A DNA stretch of 64,000 nucleotides from Trichopria drosophilae (Eukaryota; Arthropoda; Insecta; Hymenoptera; Diapriidae): contig CM059587.1 of NCBI GenBank assembly GCA_030407085.1, forward strand, positions 19,627,001 through 19,691,000, given 5' to 3'. Made by a program: the position numbers and the translations under genes. The notes under the pieces are model-generated. The model did no database searches. It worked only from the letters and a program-made list of their open reading frames with translations, and was not told the origin of the DNA. Below, one piece after another: positions 56,601 through 64,000 of the stretch (position 1 is its first letter; each line of letters begins with the position of its first letter).

Positions 56601-59600
56601 CTTTGAAGCCATCACAAAGAATCGAAGCTTCCAAAATCTCAAGGACGCTTCAGGGATTTGGCTTCTCCGTTTCGAAGCCGGTTGACATCGATGGCAATGG
56701 GTTTGTTAAAAATATTCGTAAATAACTCATGCGTTTCAATCATTGTTTTTTTAATACGGTTCAAATTAAATAATACTAAATATATTTTGCGGAATCTGGT
56801 TTCTAGAGCCAGAGAACTAAATTTTGTTAAACTCTCCTTGGTCTAACTCGCTTCAAAATTTAGAAGACAGTTTACTCTACTTCAGTAAAAATCACATGTT
56901 AGAGTCACATCCATGAATTAGAGACGGAAAAAAGTTTATTCCGTTTAAAAATAGTATATTACCTAACAAGGGTGTAAAGTGTACTTTTACGCACCGGTCC
57001 GGAACTGTACATACAAGGCGCCGAAGGCGCCGAGTGATGTGTAAAATTCCCGACCGATGCGTAACAGTTATACTTTACACTCACGTTAGGTATCCTATTT
57101 TTTGTAATTGGGTGCGTAAAGAGAGTGCGTAAAGTTTTGATGCCTGGTTGAGTGCATAAAGTACAACTTTACGCACGACCATTCACTTTGCGAATTTTGT
57201 CGTCAGGAGTGCGTAAAAGTGAACTTTACGCACGAAAAACAGGCATCAAATGTACTTTACGCACCAACTTTACGCACACAACTACAAAAAATATTTTTAT
57301 ATCGATTTTTACACGTATATTCACATGTATTAGTCTTCGTTTTTTACGTGTTTTATACATACAGTAGCTTTCTTTTTGCACTGCATTTGGCGTTTTTTAA
57401 TACGTTATATACGTGTATTAGTAGCTTTTGTACATGTTTTACACTTATAATTAATCCATTAAGTTCTGAATGGGCAGTTTTTTACTAAAGTTTTGAACGG
57501 TTGTATTTTGTAAAAACAAAGGTGTCTAAAAAATGTTCAAGCTGAAAAATTAACTGAACTTTTAGAATCTTTTGTTAGATTTTTAAATCATTTTTCGAAT
57601 TGCTTTTTTCTTTATATTGTTTTTCACGTTCAAATAATTTCAGAATTTCTATTTGAAGTAAAGACATCGTGTCCTCGAGGCTGGAACTTTAAAACGTGCA
57701 CATTAAAACATTTTCAAAATGAAGGTGAAAGAATCCAAAATGGCAACTAAAATACAAAAAAATTATAGACTTGGGAAAAAATGTTACTGAACAAAATGTT
57801 CTTAGAATTGCTGAAAGAATTCCGTGCAATTTTTTTCCAAATTTGTTTGAAGAATCGTTGAAGAAAGTAAAAATGTTGACAAAAAAATGTTTAATTGTTA
57901 AAACGAATTCCGACAAAATTTCAGCATATTCTTCGATCAATTTCAAGAACTTTTTATTCAGCAATCTTTTTCGGCGATTTTTCCGAGAATTTTTCGAGAT
58001 TTTTTCTAGGAATTGTTAGAATATCCTTCAATTTTTTCAACGATTTTTGACAACTTTTTAAACTTTTCAATTTTTTGATACATTTTCCGGAAAAATGAGT
58101 TACGAAAGAAAGAGTTTTTAGAATTGATAGAAGAATACGCAGAAATTTGTTTGCTTTCTTCACTTTTAAAAATCCCAAAATTTAAAAATATTAAAAGATT
58201 TAAAAAAAAGGCAAGTTATTCTTTGTGCAGCCCAAAGAACTTTTTGTTAGGAAAATTCTGTTCTTAAAGTATCAATTAAAAAAAAAAAAAATCCTGAACC
58301 TTTCGCCGATTATTTTGTGTTTTAGTCGCTATTTTCACCTTTATTTTCAAAATGTTGATTCCTGTACTTCAAACAGGAATTCTGAAATTATTTCAGTATG
58401 AAAAAAAAATTTGAAAAATTATATAATAAAATATTCTGAAAGTTCATTTAATTTTACGTCAGATATCACTGCTTGGATATTTTTTAGAAACTTTTTTTTA
58501 CATAAAATGAAACCGTTGAAAACTGTAGTAAGAAAATATCCATTCAGTACTTAGAGCCGATTTCACCATCTCCGGTTAAAAGTTAATTAGTGATTAACGT
58601 CAGTTTAACCGCTCATGATTGGTCGGTTATGGATTTAATCATCGATTAAGTTTTAATCGGATTTGGTGAAATCGGCCTTTAATGGGTTAAGCTATGGAAG
58701 ATTTTTACATATTTTTATTTGTGCTCTATTGAGACTAAAATTTAGTATTATTAACTAAATATGAGGTTGCCTGTTAGCAGCCAAATATTGAGTCATTTTG
58801 ACTACATTTTTATCGAATTGACCAAATGTTGTTGAATTTGTATGATTCGGTTGGAAGAACCAATATGTACTTAAACCAATATGCGTATTGATTAAATATT
58901 TAGCTGCTAACCGATAACCTCATATTTAGTCAATATTACGGAAATTAATTTTGAGTATGTCGTTTATTATATTTTATGTCTATAGCTCATTCTTACTAAA
59001 ATGCAAATAATGAATTAGGCACCATCAAAATGCAATTGATACCATTACAAGTATACAAAAAATAACTTTAAAAAAGGGAGATCGGACTTGGGCCACTAGT
59101 TGGGGGTCATAGTTAGGTCATACTAATTTTTATTACAAATTTTAGAAAGAAATAAATTTAATTACGATTTAATGAAATAAAACCACGTATTTATAAAAGA
59201 TAAGGGTTGAAATATTGACAATACTTTCCTTTGTGCGCTTATTCAAACCATTGTTTACTATATGACAAGATTTCAGTCATACTGGGAAAGACGATCAACA
59301 ATCGCCAAAATTCGATTTTTTTACGTTTGGATGAAGGCGCAATTTTGAACAATGCTACCAATATCCAAATTATCAAAAACTAATTCTCTTTCAAAGACTG
59401 CCCCGTAAGCATAATTATTGTTATTACGGCAGTAGGGGAAAGGTCCGAGTTAGGTAGCTCGTCCCTATCCAAACAACGTCTAAACTTGAAGATTTAAGGC
59501 TGTAGATGAACCAATCAGATGGTATTTTTTTTGCACTACTAATTTTTTTAATTTTCTCTAACGTTTGCTTCTAAAGCCAGAAACTCGCCTGGATTCATTA

Positions 59601-61515
59601 GAAGAATTGCAAATATGTCAGAGAAAATTTTAATTCGTAAAGATGGAAAGGATGGAATTTTATACGAAACTGTTTTTCTGATTGTTCTCGATTTTTGAAA
59701 AAAATGGAGGGCCGAACTCGAGAGATTCGACAGGCCACCCTTTCCATCTTTAACCCCGCTGTGCGCCAGGACGAGTATACTCGTCCAAACTACATTGTTC
59801 CTTTATGGGAAAAGAAAAACTGGTGCACAGGAGGGTTAAGAATTAAAATTTTCTCTGACATATTTGCAATTCTTCTAATGAATCCAGGCGAGTTTCTGGC
59901 TTTAGAAGCAAACGTCAGAGAAAATTTTAAAAAATTAGTAATGCAAAAAAATACCATCTGATTGGTTCATCTACAGCCTGAAATCTTCATATTTAGTAAT
60001 AATTACTACGAAGTGAACCAAAAAACTTTAATTAAACATCTAAACTTGTGCCAATTTATATTTCTTATGTACGGTAGAAGAAAACTAACAAATTTAACCG
60101 ATCTCTTGAACACTGCCATGGCAAAAGACATTATTAAGTTTCTTGTTGCAGAAGTGCATAACGTGCTCTTTTTTTATGTGAAAAAGTTTAAGAAGCATTT
60201 AAATTAATTTCTTTGCATTAATAAATAGTCATAATATTAAATTCGTCAATTCTCAATGAATTGTTTTGGTATTTTTCAATGGATTATACTAACTTATCCG
60301 ATGACGTCTTTATAATTTTGTTAATATATAAATTTTATGTAGTTTTGTAGACTTAGCAGTCGGTGCCTATAAATCAGGAGACACCGTAATACTTCGCAGT
60401 CGTCCAGTGGAGAAGTTAGCATACGTATTTTTCGCGTCGCCTAAGGGTCAACTATCTAGAAACATCTCCATGCTGAATATTACCTTCTGCTTGAAGAATA
60501 TCCAGCGACCTAACAGTCCAGGGTCATCTGCAAACAACGTCCGGATAGGTAAAGTCAATATATCTTTAAAATATTGCGTCCAAAATTAATCTGTCCTCGA
60601 TATAGAATATTGTTGATAGGATGAGTTGATATCACATTATTATTACAACTTTTTGCCTGTTGCATACTGATAAGGGTTAGGCGCTGCTACTAAGGGGTCA
60701 GAATCTTCATTTTTTCAAGTCTGACAACTGTTTCATTTAAGGCACTTTGCTAAATTTTAAAACGTAATAATCGAAAAAACTATACGAAAATTACTTATTT
60801 TAAAGCATTGTAAAGCTTTCAATGAACTATAAATTGAGCGCTTGGTGAACGCTGTATGGCCAAAAAGGCCTGTTAAGGTCTGATGTTCAGGGCCTGATTT
60901 CAGCCTGAGTAATTTTTTTCTTTATCCGAAATATCTATAGACTTTAAAAAATACTTGATTCTTCCGACATGAAAAAACCAATTTCATACATTTTGAAGTA
61001 TCTTCTTGTAAATTTCACAAATCATCTCTTTCAGTACATTATACTCAGCAAAGTAGTGAATATACTTTTATCAAATTTATATCGTATGTCATTTTTGCAA
61101 ATCAATTACACGCTTTTCGACTTTCAATAAATTCTTAATGAAATGACCGTTGCATAATTTGTATGAATACCAGATTACACGTTCAAGATTACCGTGGACG
61201 AGAAACTGAAACGATTCACCGATTCAGCAGTACATTGGCACTTCCCGATCTCGTCAGAAAACAAAACCTCAGAATTCCGTTATAACTATACAAGATCAAA
61301 GAAATTAATGACAGCGACAAATTCCAACTGGAATGGTTGCATCAATTCCCCATTTTATTTATTAGTAAGTATCAGCATGAGTCGAAAAAGTTTTACATTT
61401 TCCAACGTCTTCTTTCTTTTTTCTAGTCTTTTGTCCAAAACTTTGGCGACCCGGTCGATGTGTCTATCTCTTACTGGTTTCGGAGTTTCCCTGGCGCTAA
61501 TTCTCGAAGTATGGG
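47612..61515 (+). CDS. Integrin alpha subunit (PS-type), 12 exons, continues past window
   Basis: Type I cell-adhesion receptor chain. Exons: 47612(or 47687)-47856, 51490-51715, 52452-52599, 52673-52740, 52975-53152, 55758-55843, 55917-56099, 56184-56283, 56520-56700, 60343-60548, 61174-61364, 61427-61515 (last end uncertain). Junctions are all in phase, about 540 residues. Signal peptide MIVRLILFCAIAAA, then NLDVDYPIIHSD and YFGYCVVLIPLYY. FG-GAP blades: ILIGAPQGSTTGIVYECAVF, GWFGASIDSYHPYLQ, GFSLHVSPES, LFGYAVSSGYFFGKDKVLFA, ASLTSGDLNNDSFDDLVVGS (Ca-binding loop), TSGDFDGDGYADLVIGAPW, DIDGNGFVDLAVGAYKSG. The thigh region follows (YTFKITVDEKLKRF; SFVQNFGDPVDVSISYWF). The start at 47,687 is favoured by the signal peptide. 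Exon 3 donor is inferred (GTAATG). Subgroup (PS1/PS2/PS3) is undecided; the fast-evolving look suggests PS3-like. Confidence 0.88.
47857..49348. other. Integrin intron 1, 5' part
   Basis: AT-rich intronic sequence; no element or gene recognised. Confidence 0.3.
49349..51289 (+). mobile_element. Decayed LINE in integrin intron 1, split by a foldback
   Basis: RT motifs on the plus strand across several frameshifts: SKILERIVHEQITEFF, FDPYQSGFR, VCIVILLDFSRTFDTL, SGVPQGSVLGPLVF (49,670-49,715), FADDSEI (49,770), LLLNIGKTQALIV, then KSLKIALSQTLIWPHLE near 50,160. The 3' UTR resumes at 51,083 and ends AATAAAGAAACTAACTAACT near 51,289, a microsatellite-like 3' end common in Jockey/I-type elements. 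More degraded than the other LINEs here. Confidence 0.82.
50172..51082. repeat. Four-unit foldback inside the integrin-intron LINE
   Basis: Outer arms (50,172-50,470 and 50,780-51,082) are near-identical inverted copies, from GACCACAAA and AATTTGTTTCGAG inward through CACTTGAATCAGAAATA. Between them a second, more diverged inverted pair (50,520-50,620; 50,650-50,755) repeats the same monomer (TCTTATAGATTTTTGGTCGC). This gives a palindrome inside a palindrome. Confidence 0.82.
51716..52451. other. Integrin intron 2
   Basis: Intronic sequence with no recognised element. Confidence 0.3.
53207..55277. mobile_element. TIR element (about 250-bp arms) in integrin intron 5, with nested insertions
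   Basis: Left arm 53,207-53,455 and right arm 55,023-55,277 are inverted copies: AACGGCTTAGACCTACCAAT on the left against its complement on the right, down to TGTCAAATCGAAATTG. Between them lie a 221-bp MITE directly beside the left arm and a second inverted pair (about 53,778 to 54,856: GAGTAATTCCGCAATACTTTT against AAAAGTAT-GCGGAATTACTC). A small frame at 54,539-54,736 has no recognisable domain. Confidence 0.8.
53457..53677. mobile_element. CATATGATAAATCATATG MITE, copy 2
   Basis: 221 bp with CCCTACTGAAAATATTCG on the left and the complement of CCCTGGTGAACATTTCCG on the right, next to TA on both sides. Inner ends are ATCATATGATAAATCATATG and AGATTTTTA. Differs from the 35,412 copy at only a few positions, so both moved recently. 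Confidence 0.85.
56975..57290. repeat. GCGTAAAGT palindromic words (cluster 3) in integrin intron 9
   Basis: At least eight GTGCGTAAAGT / ACTTTACGCAC words in both orientations, with GGCGCCGAAGGCGCCGAG near 57,018 and GATGCCTG / CAGGCATC inverted pairs. Same vocabulary as the clusters at 29.1 and 29.7 kb, 27 kb away. Confidence 0.7.
57530..58470. repeat. Old foldback element in integrin intron 9
   Basis: Arms about 57,530-57,960 and 58,020-58,470 pair through AATAATTTCAGAATT, TTTGAAGTA, AAAGGTGAAA and ACTAAAA-ACAAAA words. The apex has TGTTCTTAGAATTG and its relatives, the same motif as the foldbacks at 8.4 and 24 kb. Arm identity is lower than in the 8.1 kb palindrome, so it is older. Confidence 0.65.
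58556..58676. mobile_element. 121-bp MITE with GCCGATTTCACCA ends
   Basis: GCCGATTTCACCA at 58,556 and TGGTGAAATCGGC ending at 58,676, with GTTAA / TTAAC and CGGTTA words repeated in both directions inside. Too short to code. Confidence 0.75.
58754..58930. mobile_element. 177-bp MITE with ACTAAATATGAGGTT ends
   Basis: ACTAAATATGAGGTT at 58,754 and AACCTCATATTTAGT ending at 58,930, extending inward as GTTAGCAGC / GCTGCTAAC. TIR length about 35 bp with few mismatches. Target duplication unclear. Confidence 0.75.
59487..59989. repeat. Inverted repeat of about 150-bp arms in integrin intron 9
   Basis: GGCTGTAGATGAACCAATCA at 59,498 pairs with its complement at 59,961. The arms (59,487-59,634; 59,840-59,989) include TTTGCTTCTAAAGCCAGAAA and TCATTAGAAGAATTGCAAAT with very few differences. 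A further inner pair (AAGATGGAAAGG; CCTTTCCATCTT) lies around the loop, which also holds the 14-nt palindrome ACGAGTATACTCGT. Confidence 0.8.
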
Positions 61516-61667
61516 GTATACTAGTTTTCGATAGTTTTTAACTTTACGCTAAGCTTGACACTTACCCAGATTAGAGTAAATGGTTTTTAAATATTCAAGT
61601 GATCTCTGAATGCCTGATTGAATAAAAAATTGTGTAAAGGTGGTCCCGTTCGAATCCTGAAAAGCCA

Positions 61668-63465
61668 TTTTTTTTTTTTTTGACGGAGGGGGGAAATGCA
61701 TTAGGCACCATAGGGGGTTGAAGATGTTGTGTAACCCCCCGTGTGTCGGACTCCCTCACCTTTGATGTTAACGGCAAGGTTTACCGACTAAAACCCTAAC
61801 CTCCCTTGGCCCTCCAGAATCCACGTGTGCAGTCTGCAGTAGAAAAGTGGCTCCGATATCCATCTCCTCCGCTGCAGACTGCACCGGGCCATTTCGTTTG
61901 CAACTGTAACCACTCCCTCTACCATTAGGTAAGTGGTTACAGGATCTCGTGTGACCTCAGTAGACGGAGAGATCCCAGTAGCACTGCTTTCTGCATTCGG
62001 CCTGCGATGGAATTTGCATGTTCTCGACAGGCCGGAATGCTTTTGATGTTTTGGAGGAAAGTTGGTCTCATTCCTCCCAGCACTCCAATTATCAGCACGA
62101 CGAGCTTGATTTTGAATCCTCGATACAGCCTGCGAATCTCGAACAGGAGTTCCTGATATTTCATCCGTTTTTCGTCCTCTTTGCTGACTATATTTGTTTC
62201 TGCTGGTGCAGAAAACTCGATGACGAAGATGGATTTGTCATCGAAGTCAACAAGGACGATGTCAGGCTTATTGGCTGATATTTGCCTGCTCGTCGGGAAT
62301 GAGTAATTCCAGTATATGCGGCAAGTCTCATTCCCGACTACGGATTCAATATCAGTGGGGACGTACGGCAAAACTGGGGTTGCATCAATACCATAAGTGC
62401 TGCGAAGATGGTAATACAGCACTCGAAGAGCCGCATTGTGACGTTCGATGTATGCTGAAACTGCATATATTGGACATGCTGCCAAAAGATGCATTAGTGT
62501 CTCAGCATGACATCTACACAATCTACAAAGCGTACTCTGTACCGCCTGGTGTAAGATGTTCTGGCGGTACGCTAAGGTATTGATGACCCCATCCTGGCAC
62601 GCGAAGATAAAACCCTCGGTCTCGGATTTCAAGCCGGCTGATCTTAAGAAGGAGAAGGTCATCTCTGCCGACAAGCCAAGTTGTTGGACATTTCGAAAGA
62701 ATTGAGGTTTCGCGCCGCTCGTTCCGCCGCGTTGTACAAAAACGCCCTCTTCCCCTAAATTTCATGCTGATCAACTAGCATCATCAGGGGATCCTCCGTC
62801 CGATTAATTATGTCGCAAGCTGTCTCGAGGACCAATCGGTCATGCACACATTCCAGTCTCAAAAGGCCACGACCTCCCATATTTCGGGGCAAATACAGTC
62901 GTTCCACGGAAGATCTTGGATGCAAACTGCGTTGCATACAAATCATCTTCCGTGTGCTTCGGTCAAGATCCCTTAGCTCGTCAACGTTCCACTTCAGTGC
63001 TCCAAAAGAATAGAGCACTGGTGATACGGCCAACATATTCGTGGCTGCCACCTTATTTCTCCCAGTCAATTCTGATGACCAGATCTGACGGAGAATGCGC
63101 CGGTATTTCTTAATGATGGTGGTTTTAGCAGCCTGCACATCCTGGACATGCCTTTGAGGTATGCCCAGGTATGTGTAGGCTTCTTCGGCGCTAAGGTGGC
63201 GGATGACATTTCCGTTGACGAGCTCCATATCGTTGTTATGGGAGCCTGACCTTCCTCTGTGCAAATGAACGACTGCACACTTGTCCAATCCGAATTCCAT
63301 ACCGATATCTCTCGAGTATGTGAGTGCGATGTTCAGAGATCGATGTAATTGATCTTCGCCTGATGCGTATAATTTAAGATCATCCATATAGAAAAGATGG
63401 GTGATCTTATGTACACGTTCACCAGGCGGTCCACACATGTACCCTTGAGATTTCCGGAGAGCAAC
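61668..63465 (-). mobile_element. R4/Dong-like LINE with restriction-like endonuclease, 5'-truncated
   Basis: Minus strand. RT part: LFYMDDLKLYASGEDQL (YMDD catalytic box), EFGLDKCAVVHLHRGR, YTYLGIPQ, NKVAATNMLAVSPVLYSFG, DRSTRKMICMQRSLHPRSS, LYLPRNMGGRGL (63,438-62,755). A frameshift near 62,765 leads into the C-terminal part (62,674-61,937): a CCHC finger CRLCRCHAETLMHLLAAC (residues 50-67 of that frame) and the restriction-like nuclease with KPDIVLVDFDDKSIFVIEF and EDEKRMKYQEL (P-D, E, K-x3-Y). The 3' UTR is 61,936-61,682 and a 14-nt A tail lies at 61,681-61,668. GC content is higher than the surroundings, so it arrived recently. It sits in an integrin intron. Confidence 0.9.
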
Positions 63466-64000
63466 GGAGCATTTTTTTATTATTATTAAATTTATTATTA
63501 TCGTAAATTTGGTTTACTATTTTCCAAAATTTTTTTATTTTATTAAAGGGTACTTATTACACATATACGTGAAATATACTTACGAATATTTAATGGCCAT
63601 ACTACCATGAACATATTAGTCCAGCAGCTGATGGAATTTTAGGTGATTGATTTCTTTGCATCTGACATTTTTTTAGGTGTCATTACGGTCATGTTTGACA
63701 TATTTGGACAGCTTACTGCGAGACATATATAAAGAGAATTGTTGCAATTTTGTCTATTGTTTATTTAGAATATTTCTACAAGAAAAAATGACTTGTCTGA
63801 AAGCAGATAAAAAGGTTGGGAGGTTATTAGTGTCTGACATTTCGATTTATTAATTTTATCTTGGACTAGGGTAAACATTCTTGAAGTGGCCCTCTAATTT
63901 TAAGTAAGGAAAGTCAATTATATCTCTATATTTGGATATAGTCGATGATACCTTTATAAGACCTCCAAAGCATTTTTCTAAATTCTTATTTGTTTAAAAG
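63466..64000. other. Integrin intron (presumed), right edge of window
   Basis: AT-rich. No exon could be recognised. Confidence 0.3.

Overview
This is an AT-rich animal nuclear contig, almost certainly from an insect. The genes carry spliceosomal introns with GT/AG borders. Conserved eukaryotic proteins (Ras, Vps36, ribosomal protein L35, OMA1, a PS-type integrin alpha chain) are spread over 64 kb and separated by dense, deeply nested transposable elements (TEs). The TE families seen are Jockey/CR1-like and R4/Dong-like non-LTR elements, Penelope-like, Tigger/pogo, TTAA-specific foldback elements and many MITEs. The order cannot be fixed from the sequence.

Layout. 1-505 (minus): 5' part of a Ras GTPase gene with an aspartate in the P-loop. 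575-14,490: no recognisable host coding sequence, but several inverted-repeat elements, a Penelope-like element with a hammerhead-like motif, and three copies of a CCCAGCAA-ended family. 14,561-18,411 (minus): complete six-exon vps36 (ESCRT-II), with two tail-to-tail LINE fragments in intron 4. 18,815-22,992 (minus): complete RpL35 with another CCCAGCAA element in intron 2. 23,535-28,905: a Tigger transposase broken by a TTAA foldback, a 2.4 kb CGGAT-rich element (itself hosting a 1 kb CACGGAG element) and an AT-rich block. 29-31.4 kb: palindromic GCGTAAAGT clusters, a MITE and a GC-rich island. 31,423-33,003: a satellite of about 73-75 bp monomers with a four-monomer higher-order pattern. 34,074-43,393 (plus): complete seven-exon OMA1 protease gene, whose intron 5 is a six-insertion nest. 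47,612-end (plus): most of the beta-propeller and the start of the thigh region of an integrin alpha gene (12 exons found; it continues past the window), with LINE, foldback, MITE and R4-like insertions in its introns.

The host genes are housekeeping or adhesion genes with no operon-like link. Ras, Vps36 and RpL35 are on the minus strand, OMA1 and integrin on the plus strand. All host reading frames join in phase, so these are probably live genes. Almost every TE reading frame is broken.

The best candidates for something undescribed are: a 1.1 kb long-TIR element with a 4-bp TACT duplication and its own cysteine-rich reading frame (36,852-37,953); a TTAA-targeting foldback family with long palindromic arms and a shared TTCTTAGAA motif; a covarying 3'-terminal hairpin shared by four LINE copies; and a hammerhead-like core in the Penelope-like element.
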